This document shows, piece after piece, positions 36,678 to 45,089 of a DNA stretch of 64,000 nucleotides. A program made the position numbers and the translations under genes. This DNA comes from Bacteroidales bacterium. GTDB lineage: Bacteria > Bacteroidota > Bacteroidia > Bacteroidales > Tenuifilaceae. Every line of letters begins with the position of its first letter. Positions within the stretch are counted from its first letter, which is position 1. Below the pieces are notes generated by a model, which saw nothing but the letters and a program-made list of their open reading frames with translations, made no database searches and had not been told where the DNA came from. The DNA lies in assembly GCA_003818205.1 (NCBI GenBank), contig RPRQ01000015.1, positions 1-64,000 on the forward strand, in the 5' to 3' direction.

Positions 36678-37586
36678 ATGACAAAGCAAAATTATATTCC
36701 AGGAGATGAATGGCTGTACTATAAGATCTATTGCGGTGTTAAAACAGCCGATGAGATTCTAACTCAAGTTTTTTTGCCAACTTCAACGCTATTAAAGGAA
36801 AAAAACATTATTGATAAATGGTTTTTTATTCGGTATGCTGATCCAGACTTACATTTAAGAGTAAGGTTTCATTTCGATAATATATACAATATCGGCATAA
36901 TAATGCATGAGATAAATAGCAAGCTACAATGTCTTGTTGAATCAAAAAAGATTTGGAAAGTCATGCTTGACACCTATCAGCCTGAAATAGAAAGATATCA
37001 CCCAATGTTAATAACGCATGCAGAAACTTTGTTTTGGATCGATAGTGAAACTACAGGGCTATTCTTGGACTCGATTGATGGCGATGAAGGAGAGAAGATT
37101 CGTTGGATGTTTGCGTTTAAAAATATAGATGCGTTGTTGACAGACTTTGGGCTTTCCTTAGAACAAAAACAACAGTTTATGGCTTCTAATAAAGAAACTT
37201 ATGCCCTAGAATTTGGTATGAATAAGAATCTGAAATTTCAACTAGATCAAAAATATAGAAATATTAAGGTTGATATTCACTTAGCATTGAACCTAAACAA
37301 GGAAAATGCAGGTGAATATCTCTCTTTTGTAGATTTATTAGAACAAAGAACAAATAGGATATATCATACAGTTAACGACATAAAGAAGATAGCTCGGACT
37401 AATGAAAGCATTGACATCTCGAAATTGCTATCAAGTTATGTTCATATGGCAATGAATCGTATTTTTCGTTCGAAGCAACGCATACATGAAATGGTAGTTT
37501 ACGATTTTTTATACCGGCACTACAAATCAGCCATTGCTCGAGAAAAATTAAATGAAAAGACTTTGTTGGAATTAGTTTCAAAATAG
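36678..37586 (+). CDS. LanB elimination domain / thiopeptide-type bacteriocin biosynthesis protein
   Basis: A 302-residue SpaB_C-type domain: WLYYKIYCG at the N-terminus, WFFIRYADPDLHLRVRFH, and the late SYVHMAMNRIF. It eliminates glutamate from glutamylated Ser/Thr to leave dehydroamino acids. It completes the split LanB and is the last gene of the arm 1 operon. Confidence 0.9.
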   Translation: MTKQNYIPGDEWLYYKIYCGVKTADEILTQVFLPTSTLLKEKNIIDKWFFIRYADPDLHLRVRFHFDNIYNIGIIMHEINSKLQCLVESKKIWKVMLDTYQPEIERYHPMLITHAETLFWIDSETTGLFLDSIDGDEGEKIRWMFAFKNIDALLTDFGLSLEQKQQFMASNKETYALEFGMNKNLKFQLDQKYRNIKVDIHLALNLNKENAGEYLSFVDLLEQRTNRIYHTVNDIKKIARTNESIDISKLLSSYVHMAMNRIFRSKQRIHEMVVYDFLYRHYKSAIAREKLNEKTLLELVSK

Positions 37587-37643
37587 TATTCAATTCATTA
37601 AATGATTTTGGCTATACCATTTTTGTCTTTTGTTTTATTATCT

Positions 37644-37674
37644 TCGTTTGGGCTTAGGCTTCACGCCTAAGACG
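37644..37674. repeat. hairpin CTTAGGC/GCCTAAG
   Basis: CTTAGGC-TTCAC-GCCTAAG with further TCGT/ACGA pairing, 60-90 bases after the elimination-domain gene. It may be a terminator without a T run, or a dispersed palindrome; another CTGCC..GGCAGG palindrome lies at 37696-37710. Confidence 0.45.
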
Positions 37675-37873
37675 AATATATTCTTTCAGGTTTATCTGCC
37701 GTTAGGCAGGCTGTGCCTACCTTTACAAAGTTAATCTTTTTACCCTGACAGGCTATGCACGCAGCTCCAATCTCGTCAATTGCCTGACTGGTATTGTTTA
37801 AGGGTTGTGGTGCGCTTTTATGGTAAACACCTCCGTCGAGCCAAATGTATCGGAGGTTAAAAGTACTATCCAT
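37667..37873 (-). pseudogene. remnant of birA 5' end
   Basis: A 68-codon open frame on the minus strand. Its first 15 residues (MDSTFNLRYIWLDGG) align with the BirA start (MEQNFEPRYLWLDRV), and the DNA shares blocks such as TCGAGCCA and GTATCGG. The rest no longer aligns well and is partly replaced by a GGCAGG palindrome. It lies upstream of the second HTH gene exactly as birA lies upstream of the first, so it marks a duplicated cassette. Confidence 0.65.
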
Positions 37874-38036
37874 TGAAAATAGCTATTTGGGTAATGGTTA
37901 TTGAAATTATTAAACAAGAATTAAACCATTATAGAGTAACAAATCCTGCTCAATTCTAATAAAGCACAATGTAAAGTCCACTAAATTTCTCAATCAGCTA
38001 TGCTTATTGGGCTTATCCATTTCTAAACCTTAACCG

Positions 38037-38369
38037 ATGAATCCGAAGAATGCTAAAAACTTCCTAACGCTTTTTCAACACCATATAGCGAAACAATATA
38101 CCGGTAACCCCGAAGAGTTCGCCGCAAAGCTAGAGGTTAGCCGTGCTACGCTATACAGGTTTATTGCCGACCTTCGCGATGAGGGGATAGAAGTTCGATA
38201 TCGCCGCAACAGCAATAGTTTCTACTTCCCATCACCGACACAGGTCGAACTTGTAATCCAAGCATTCGAAGAATCCACTGAAAAAGAGATTTTCCAAAAA
38301 GGAGAGCGATGCTTTCAAGATAAATTATCAAACAATAAAACTCTTAACAAGAATGGTTACAGGATTTGA
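38037..38369 (+). CDS. small HTH DNA-binding protein, copy 2 (before radical-SAM arm)
   Basis: A 110-residue paralog of the protein at 32313, with the same HTH (EEFAAKLEVSRATLYRFIADL). The HTH-coding 86 bases are nearly identical to copy 1, whereas the N- and C-termini have diverged and the tail is 16 residues longer. Probable local regulator of the radical-SAM arm. Confidence 0.8.
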   Translation: MNPKNAKNFLTLFQHHIAKQYTGNPEEFAAKLEVSRATLYRFIADLRDEGIEVRYRRNSNSFYFPSPTQVELVIQAFEESTEKEIFQKGERCFQDKLSNNKTLNKNGYRI

Positions 38370-38431
38370 ATGCCATACTAGATTGGCAAATAAACATCTT
38401 CTACTGAAATTAATTGAAACTATTAATTTAC

Positions 38432-38457
38432 TGAGCGTTAGACTGGCCCAACGCTCA
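38432..38457 (+). terminator. hairpin after second HTH gene
   Basis: TGAGCGTT, a 10-base loop and AACGCTCA, 63 bases after the stop. No T run; probable weak terminator. Confidence 0.45.
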
Positions 38458-38487
38458 CAACCATGCTTTATAACATACAAGCAATCG

Positions 38488-38513
38488 CTTCCGTCTCATC
38501 AATGAGACGGAAG
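38488..38513. promoter_or_regulatory. 26-bp palindrome, copy 2
   Basis: CTTCCGTCTCAT and ATGAGACGGAAG flank a 2-base centre. It matches copy 1 (32625-32650), and the similarity extends upstream (ATGCT..ATAACATA..). It lies 63 bases before the first radical-SAM gene of arm 2. Confidence 0.65.
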
Positions 38514-38575
38514 AAACGTAGATTTATCACCTGAAAAAATATGTTCATTCTTTTTTAACATTTTCATTCATTAGC

Positions 38576-39931
38576 ATGATTTATCTAACCGAATTACACA
38601 AACAACCATTTAAAGACTGTACGTTAATTCTAAACGTACAGTCGCTTGATGTTTTTCTTTTTAGTAACATCATGATGTCTATTATTGAGCTGGATTTCCC
38701 CCTTAAGGAAAATGATATCATAAATAAATTAGCAGATAAATATTCAAAGGAAGATCTGCTTAATGCAATCAAAGAATTACTTGAATCAGAAATTCTTATT
38801 AAGAATAAAGCGCTACACCAGCATAGTTCCAAGACAAATAAATCAGACTTTTTAAATAAAATAGATTTATACATTTCTTCAGATTGCCAATTAAAATGCA
38901 AATACTGTTTTGATAGGGATTCTGCTTTGAAGAGACAAAACATGACGCTTCAAACTGCAAAGGACTCCATCGATTTTCTTTTCAAAAACTCAGGAGAATC
39001 GACAAATCTGCACGTCTGTTTCTTTGGTGGAGAGCCCACGATAAAACATGAAATTATAAGTCAAACCATTCGATATGCAAATCAAAAAGCCTTGGCTGGG
39101 AATAAATATATTCATTACTCTATCACTACAAATGGTTTGAATTTAAAGGATGATGTTCTCGATTTAATAGTAAGCCACAAAATCAATACCGTAATTAGTA
39201 TAGATGGAGATGAAATAACCCAGATGTACAATCGACCAGGTAAGGATAATCAAAATTACTACAAGGAACTCATTTCGAACATTACTAACGCTCAACAAAA
39301 AGGTGTTAATATATCTGCCAGAGCCACAATCTCAAAAAATAGTAAAAATAGAGTATTTGAGAATTTCATATTCTTAGAAAACCTTGGTTTTAATGAAATA
39401 CATATGGAGCCGGCATTTGGCAACACGAATGGAATTTTCATAGATAGTATTGAAGATGTTGAATCAATTAAATTAGAGTTAGGGAAAATTGAGGATTATG
39501 TAAAAAATAAGATCACCTCAAATGAAAACCGAAGTAGTTTTCAATTATTGACTGAACCTCTATCGATTATTTTAAATAAAACAAAACTGACTCACTCGTG
39601 TCACATTGCGGCTAATTATGTAGCGATAGACTGGGATGGGAGTATTTATCTCTGTCATAGAATGATTAGCAATGATAAGTATTACTTAGGAAAAATTTCA
39701 TCAGATTTTGACTTCAATAAGCTTCACAATTATCGCCAAATTCTTAACGTAAACAATCGAGCTAAATGTTCAATCTGCTGGGTTAGAAATATTTGCGGAG
39801 GTGGATGTGTGGCAGTTTGCGAGGAGTATAATGGAAATACAGATGATCATCATCCATTAGATTGTCTTTTACACAAACATAGCATCAGTTTAGCATTGGA
39901 CATCATTGCAAATCATATGGTTAATAACTAA
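38576..39931 (+). CDS. radical SAM/SPASM peptide maturase (distinct type)
   Basis: A 451-residue protein. The N-terminal part of about 75 residues resembles a PqqD-like RiPP recognition element. The radical SAM core has C104-x3-C108-x2-C111 (CQLKCKYC) and FFGGEPT. A full SPASM domain follows: a G-x4-C, then CSICWVRNICGGGC and two late Cys. It is not a close paralog of the two maturases downstream. No precursor lies directly before it; its substrate may be the peptide at 41448 or one elsewhere in the genome. Confidence 0.88.
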   Translation: MIYLTELHKQPFKDCTLILNVQSLDVFLFSNIMMSIIELDFPLKENDIINKLADKYSKEDLLNAIKELLESEILIKNKALHQHSSKTNKSDFLNKIDLYISSDCQLKCKYCFDRDSALKRQNMTLQTAKDSIDFLFKNSGESTNLHVCFFGGEPTIKHEIISQTIRYANQKALAGNKYIHYSITTNGLNLKDDVLDLIVSHKINTVISIDGDEITQMYNRPGKDNQNYYKELISNITNAQQKGVNISARATISKNSKNRVFENFIFLENLGFNEIHMEPAFGNTNGIFIDSIEDVESIKLELGKIEDYVKNKITSNENRSSFQLLTEPLSIILNKTKLTHSCHIAANYVAIDWDGSIYLCHRMISNDKYYLGKISSDFDFNKLHNYRQILNVNNRAKCSICWVRNICGGGCVAVCEEYNGNTDDHHPLDCLLHKHSISLALDIIANHMVNN

Positions 39932-39942
39932 TTTTTATTTAA

Positions 39943-41397
39943 ATGAACGCGTTATTATCACCTAAGCATTTCCTTATTACATCAGAAAATAATAATAGTT
40001 ATTTATTTAATTTTAATAACAATAAAAACATTATTGCATCACCTACTATCTTGGGCTTTATTAATCATTATAACAAAAATATCGAGGAAGCAGAAGACAT
40101 TTCGACAACTAACTATTACTTAGATAAAATAAGCATTCTAAAAAACAATGGTTACCTAAGCAGGAATGAGAACAATTATGAACCATTAGTTGAATATACC
40201 CCAAACGACATAATTAGCTCATTTTGTAACACTAATCAGATCATCATTGAAGTTACTGAGAAATGCAATCTTGCATGTAAATACTGTGGATTTGGAGAAA
40301 ACTATGATTACTATAAAAAAAGGAATGGAAAAAGTATTGAATTTGAGCGTCTAAAAATATTTTTTGATTTTTTTATAGCCAAAAGATTTTCAAATGACAA
40401 CTTCGATAATGACACCTCAGTAACAGTTGCCTTTTATGGTGGCGAGCCCCTGCTAAACTTTAATACAATTGAAAAAACAGTAGAGTATTTATCAAAATTC
40501 AAAAATAAGATCAAGTTTAAATTCAATCTAATAACAAATGGTACATTATTAAAAAATAAACTTGACTATTTTATAAATCATCATTTTGATATTTTTATAA
40601 GCATGGATGGTGATAAAGAACAAAATGAATTTAGAATTTATAAAAACGGAGAAGAAACTTTCGATAGAGTAAAGGATTTGTTATTATTCATGATTAAGAA
40701 TTATCCTGAATTTTTCTCTAAAAAAGTTCACATCCTTTCAACCTTAAATAAAAAGAATAGTGTCAACTCTATTCAATCCTATTTCCAAAAAGAGTTTAAC
40801 AAAACCAGCACAATACTTCCGCTTAAAATAGATGGTCTAAAAGACACATACAAAGATTATTTCATTAACACTTTTTTTAATACGGAGCAAACTATAATTG
40901 ATAATGAAAATTATGATTCTCCGAATATTGAAGAATTTATTTCGAACTCTAATTACGAATTGAATAGGTTTAATAGCTTCATATTTAGCGAATACTCCGA
41001 CCTATTATCTGAAAGCAATAAAAAAAGAACAATAACTGGCACATGTAATCCTTTTAGGAACAAAATCTATATTACAGCAAATGGAGAGTTAATGCCCTGC
41101 GATAAAATTGATTTTAAATACGCATTAGCTAAAATAACCAAAACCCATTTAGATATCAACTTCTCTGAAATTGCCCAATACTATAATAGTATATTTCATA
41201 AAATGCATAGAGTATGCTCAAGCTGTTTTCGGAATAATCGCTGCTCCCAGTGTATTTTCTTTATTAATCCAGAAAATGAAATAATAAAATGCAATGGGTA
41301 CATAAAAAGTTCAGATTACAGAACAATAATTAGTGAAAAAATAAACCGATTAGAAAGGTCATACACCTCACTAATGGTTGAAGATATCTACAAGTAA
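39943..41397 (+). CDS. radical SAM peptide maturase, GG-Bacteroidales type (copy 1)
   Basis: A 484-residue protein: C108-x3-C112-x2-C115 (CNLACKYC), YGGEPLLN, and a C-terminal SPASM-like cluster (NGELMPC .. CSSCFRNNRCSQC .. KCNGY). It resembles the maturase family that TIGRFAMs names GG-Bacteroidales radical SAM peptide maturase. It probably modifies the Cys-rich precursor encoded 50 bases downstream. A second paralog is at 41714. Confidence 0.88.
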   Translation: MNALLSPKHFLITSENNNSYLFNFNNNKNIIASPTILGFINHYNKNIEEAEDISTTNYYLDKISILKNNGYLSRNENNYEPLVEYTPNDIISSFCNTNQIIIEVTEKCNLACKYCGFGENYDYYKKRNGKSIEFERLKIFFDFFIAKRFSNDNFDNDTSVTVAFYGGEPLLNFNTIEKTVEYLSKFKNKIKFKFNLITNGTLLKNKLDYFINHHFDIFISMDGDKEQNEFRIYKNGEETFDRVKDLLLFMIKNYPEFFSKKVHILSTLNKKNSVNSIQSYFQKEFNKTSTILPLKIDGLKDTYKDYFINTFFNTEQTIIDNENYDSPNIEEFISNSNYELNRFNSFIFSEYSDLLSESNKKRTITGTCNPFRNKIYITANGELMPCDKIDFKYALAKITKTHLDINFSEIAQYYNSIFHKMHRVCSSCFRNNRCSQCIFFINPENEIIKCNGYIKSSDYRTIISEKINRLERSYTSLMVEDIYK

Positions 41398-41447
41398 ATA
41401 AACTAATATTTCTTGTAGTTTTTTGTTTAACTAACACTTAATTAATT

Positions 41448-41678
41448 ATGAAAGAAAAATTAAAGCTTGTGAAATTGAGCGGTTCAAGTGAACTCTCAAA
41501 AGACCTTTTGCTAAAGGTTAACGGTGGTAAGGCAGCTCCAGGTGGTTGCTGCTGCTGCGGATGCCAAGGGCCATCATCAAATAATGACAACTGGAACGCA
41601 AACGTTGCAGCTGGTCATGGTTGCTCAGCTGGTAATACCATGTATGGTTGCACCAATGCATCTTTGGCTGAAGCCTAA
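41448..41678 (+). CDS. radical-SAM-modified peptide precursor, GG-Bacteroidales type
   Basis: 76 residues. Leader of about 27 residues (LKLVKLSGSSELSKDLLLKV) ending NGG; core beginning KAAPGG followed by four consecutive Cys and a fifth two residues on, a Gly/Asn/Ser-rich middle, and two further Cys (HGC, YGC). This matches the GG-Bacteroidales precursor pattern (double-Gly leader, CCxC block, Asn/Ser-rich tail). It is flanked on both sides by radical SAM maturase genes and followed by a hairpin. Thioether (sactipeptide or ranthipeptide-like) links are likely but unproven. Confidence 0.88.
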   Translation: MKEKLKLVKLSGSSELSKDLLLKVNGGKAAPGGCCCCGCQGPSSNNDNWNANVAAGHGCSAGNTMYGCTNASLAEA

Positions 41679-41690
41679 AACTTAAAAAAT

Positions 41691-41721
41691 GGAGTCATAA
41701 AGAATCATCCTTTATGACTCC
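41691..41721 (+). terminator. hairpin after radical-SAM precursor gene
   Basis: GGAGTCATAAAG, a short loop and CTTTATGACTCC: a 12-bp perfect stem 12 bases after the precursor stop. The 3' arm contains the ATG at 41714, the first possible start of the next gene. Likely a partial terminator or translation control element. Confidence 0.65.
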
Positions 41722-43225
41722 AACTATTTTGATTCTAAGCATTATTAATAACAAGACAATGCACATATCAACGAAAAAGAATAATCATTTCTACTTTAGC
41801 ACCAATCATAATAGCTGGTTACTATTATCGCCTAGCCTTTTAAGCACATTAGCCTACGATCATAAAAAACGAATTGGATCAGACGACCATCAGCGCTTAC
41901 AAGATCATTCTTTCTATCTTAGAAAACTTAAATTCTTAGAGGAATCTGGCACAGTTAAATATTCCGATGATAAAGAAAACCTAATTACAAAAATTTCAAA
42001 AGAGGAGATTGAACACAATATTGCAAATGTAAGAAATGTAATTTTTGAGACAACCGAAAACTGCAATTTACAGTGTAAATACTGTGCGTATGGCGAGTTC
42101 TATGAGGAAGAAAATCATCGCGAAAGAAAAACGATCAACAACCAAGATGCTTTAGCTTTACTTAAATACTTGACTAAATACTGGGACTCGCCTCTAAACG
42201 AGTCTTATGACAAAGATATTTCAATTAGCTTTTATGGTGGTGAACCTTTATTGAATGTTCAATTCATAGAAGAGATTATTAGCTATTGCCGTTCTCTTAA
42301 AAGCAAGAACTATCATTTTATCTTCAGAATGACAACAAATGGGGTGCTTCTCAATCATCACATCAATTTTCTAATACAAAATAATTTTAGGGTGCTAGTT
42401 AGCCTTGATGGATACGAGAAGAACAATTCGTATCGTGTTTTAAAAAACAACAAAAATTCCTTCTCTCTGATTTTCAAAAATCTAAAAGAGATTAAAGAAA
42501 ACCATCCCGATTTCTTCAAAAACAATATAGAATTCAACTCAGTGCTTCATAATAGAAACTCTGTCAAAGAAATTACCGACTTCTTTTTTAAAGAATTTGA
42601 TAAAATTCCGAATATATCCCATTTGAATACATCAGGAATTAAAGAAAGCAAAAGGAAAGACTTTTGGAACACTTATTCAAACTACAGTGATTACCTCCAA
42701 AACACCGAAGACTATTCAGGTATAGAAAAGAAACTATTTATAAAATCTCCTATCGTTCAAGATACATCATTCTTTATCCATTCACATATTGGATTTAATG
42801 CTGTTGATTATAATGATTTATTTAGAGAAAACACTGGGAAAAGAGTTGTCCCTACCGGCACTTGTAGGCCATTTAGCAGGAGGTTATTTCTAAGTGCAAA
42901 AGGAGAGATTCTGCCCTGTGAAAGAATAAATAGCGAATACGCAATGGGGTCGGTTGTAAATGGAAAAGTAAACTTAGCTAGTGAAGATGTTGCAAAGAAC
43001 CATTCCGAGAACCTTGACAAAATAAAACCTTTGTGTGAGAAATGTTATTTTCTTCAGAGATGCACCCAATGCCTTTTCTACCTCAATCTGAACGAAAAAG
43101 ACATTGTCTGTAATGGCTTCTTAGATAAAGCTAATTATCAAATCTTCCTTAGCCAGATGATTTCAAATATTGAAGAAGATACTTCAACCTACTTCAAAAT
43201 TGTTGATGAAGTATCATTAAGTTAA
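41714..43225 (+). CDS. radical SAM peptide maturase, GG-Bacteroidales type (copy 2)
   Basis: 503 residues if the ATG inside the hairpin is used; 488 from the ATG at 41759, which aligns better with the start of its paralog at 39943. CNLQCKYC with C117, C121 and C124 (long form), FYGGEPLLN, and the same C-terminal pattern (KGEILPC .. CEKCYFLQRCTQC .. VCNGF). The two paralogs flank the precursor and may act on different residues of it or form a heteromer. Confidence 0.86.
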   Translation: MTPTILILSIINNKTMHISTKKNNHFYFSTNHNSWLLLSPSLLSTLAYDHKKRIGSDDHQRLQDHSFYLRKLKFLEESGTVKYSDDKENLITKISKEEIEHNIANVRNVIFETTENCNLQCKYCAYGEFYEEENHRERKTINNQDALALLKYLTKYWDSPLNESYDKDISISFYGGEPLLNVQFIEEIISYCRSLKSKNYHFIFRMTTNGVLLNHHINFLIQNNFRVLVSLDGYEKNNSYRVLKNNKNSFSLIFKNLKEIKENHPDFFKNNIEFNSVLHNRNSVKEITDFFFKEFDKIPNISHLNTSGIKESKRKDFWNTYSNYSDYLQNTEDYSGIEKKLFIKSPIVQDTSFFIHSHIGFNAVDYNDLFRENTGKRVVPTGTCRPFSRRLFLSAKGEILPCERINSEYAMGSVVNGKVNLASEDVAKNHSENLDKIKPLCEKCYFLQRCTQCLFYLNLNEKDIVCNGFLDKANYQIFLSQMISNIEEDTSTYFKIVDEVSLS

Positions 43226-43261
43226 ATAGTACTATGACTAACCTTGTTAAATAGACTTCTC

Positions 43262-44485
43262 ATGAATAAATATTGGTTTTACATCGAAAGTTATGTTTAC
43301 ATATCAATAAAAAATGGAAAAGTTTTGCTTTTCAATACTCTAAATTCAGAAATAGCTATTTCCGATAATCCAGATGTTATTAGCCTCGTCACAAAACTTA
43401 ATAAAAGAAGAAACACACAAGTTGCTCTAATAACCGATGAGGATCTATCTAATCAGGCGGTTTTTGAATTTATCAATGAAACCAGAAACAAATTCATGAG
43501 TGACTACTATGAGACTTCATTAACCAAGAAAAAACCCTTCCAATTTATCCCCTATATTAAGATTCATCGAGAAATCAAATACTTAAAAAAAGAAACGGAA
43601 TCATCCATTGGAGAAAACATTAAACAGTATATCAATAAGGTAGTTATATTCCTCAACAATGAATGTAACCACAGCTGCTCCTATTGCAATCATGCTTATA
43701 AGCAGTATTATACATGCACTAAAAGCAATACAAACGAAGAACTGAATTATACAGATTTATTAAAATTTTTATCCCAGTTAAAAAATCTCGCCGTTAACAT
43801 AACATTAACAGGTGGAAATATTTTTAAATACAAACATCTTTTTGATTTAATTAAATACTTAAAGGATAATAACTTTGACACAACAATCAAAGTTAACTAT
43901 AAAAACTATTTAGATTTCTTTGATACCATCAATGAATACAATATAAATTCCTACATATCAATTGATTCCGACATTTCTATTAATGCACTTCAAAGGCTAG
44001 TAAACCATAGTGAAAAGCCAAATATTAACCTACAAATTCCGGTTGGTAATGAAAAAGAGTTTGATACAATTTCTAATTTAGTCAACGAATACCCACAACT
44101 AGAATTAGAGTATCTACCATATTATCGTGGTGACAATATTGATTTCTTTCAAAAAAATATTTTTGTCAACCAAGAAGATATTCGATCAACAAAACCAACC
44201 TACAAGAGCATCCTGATTAATACTAAAATAAACAAAAACTTATTTGGACAATTGGTTATCACCCCATCTGGAAACGTTTTTTCGAACATAAATGCGCCCA
44301 AACTCGGCAATCTCAATCAGAATGTTAAAGAGTTAGTTTTAAAGGAGATACTATCTTCAAATAGCTGGAGAAAGCTAAGGCAAAATTGTATTCCCTGTAA
44401 AAATTGCAATTTCAGACTCTTATGCCCGCCTATTTCGAACTTAGAACTTTCTATGAAAAAGAATAACCTTTGTCACATATTATAG
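43262..44485 (+). CDS. radical SAM-related protein, pseudo-rSAM/GG-Bacteroidales-like
   Basis: About 407 residues from the ATG at 43262 (a TTG at 43244 is possible). It has a complete CxxxCxxC (CNHSCSYC, residues 135-142) and a C-terminal CIPCKNCNFRLLCPP with a late Cys. The G-x4-C of a SPASM domain reads GNVFSN, so one ligand is missing. It resembles the companion family described as pseudo-rSAM in GG-Bacteroidales systems, in which I recall the cluster Cys being lost; here they are present. Probable accessory or second maturase. Confidence 0.78.
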   Translation: MNKYWFYIESYVYISIKNGKVLLFNTLNSEIAISDNPDVISLVTKLNKRRNTQVALITDEDLSNQAVFEFINETRNKFMSDYYETSLTKKKPFQFIPYIKIHREIKYLKKETESSIGENIKQYINKVVIFLNNECNHSCSYCNHAYKQYYTCTKSNTNEELNYTDLLKFLSQLKNLAVNITLTGGNIFKYKHLFDLIKYLKDNNFDTTIKVNYKNYLDFFDTINEYNINSYISIDSDISINALQRLVNHSEKPNINLQIPVGNEKEFDTISNLVNEYPQLELEYLPYYRGDNIDFFQKNIFVNQEDIRSTKPTYKSILINTKINKNLFGQLVITPSGNVFSNINAPKLGNLNQNVKELVLKEILSSNSWRKLRQNCIPCKNCNFRLLCPPISNLELSMKKNNLCHIL

Positions 44486-44497
44486 CACCAAATAGTT

Positions 44498-44623
44498 TTG
44501 CTTCAACTTAAGTTAGTAATCAGAAACATTACTAAAAATCGGTTAACAACCATTTTAAACATCATAGGTTTGTCAATCGGGTTTAGCTTGTTCCTTATCA
44601 CTTCTATTAAAGTAAGTACTTAG
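44498..44623 (+). pseudogene. remnant of FtsX/MacB-type ABC permease (N-terminus)
   Basis: A 41-codon frame reads LKLVIRNITKNRLTTILNI followed by GLSIGFSLFLI, the hallmark N-terminal segment of MacB/FtsX-type permeases (..IRNLLKNKLYSFINI.GL..G). It ends at a stop at 44621. No continuation was found downstream. It is a truncated relic at the right edge of the radical-SAM arm. Confidence 0.65.
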
Positions 44624-45089
44624 CGTTGACAGAACAATTGAAAATAAAAATCCCATTTCAATGTCGTTTATTTAAGATTTGCTATTTGATTATCAATACA
44701 TTAGCAATCACACCTTAAAAAGCGTGATTATTGAGAATTTCTATTTTCATGCTTAACTAAACAACATGAATCATATATATTTAATCGTTTTTTAATATTT
44801 TTAGATTATTGGTATTTTTTAGCATATTTTAACTTGTTTTTGTACTTTTTTTAGGTACATTTATATATTTATTGCATTTTGATCGTTATTATATCAGGAT
44901 CCCGCTAACTTTTACTTAGCATCATTCTGCAAAATTTCAATACGTGCAACGCAAAACAATAAAGCAAGGCGTCCAATTACATAAGAAAAAAAAAGTGTCA
45001 GAAACATTTTGTGTGAGACCCATTTCTGAGTTTACAATAGTTAAAGAATCATTTACAAAGCGATTAAAAATCAAAAAAATAATTTAAAA
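44624..45089. other. AT-rich intergenic region before VKOR fusion gene
   Basis: 466 bases without a gene. It contains a weak hairpin (AATCAC .. GTGATT near 44706-44729) that may end the radical-SAM operon, and long T-rich tracts at about 44790-44880. The promoter of the VKOR gene is expected here, but no exact consensus was seen. Confidence 0.5.

Noticed and set aside
37667-37873. 68-codon minus-strand frame as a real gene
   Set aside because: Only the first 15 residues resemble BirA; the remainder includes a dispersed palindrome. Listed as a remnant instead.
38370-38575. Precursor gene ahead of the 451-residue radical SAM enzyme
   Set aside because: All frames are short or lack a leader-like sequence; only hairpins are present.
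44624-45089. Further small precursor gene before the VKOR fusion
   Set aside because: No frame with a start, a leader-like stretch and a double Gly was found in this AT-rich gap.
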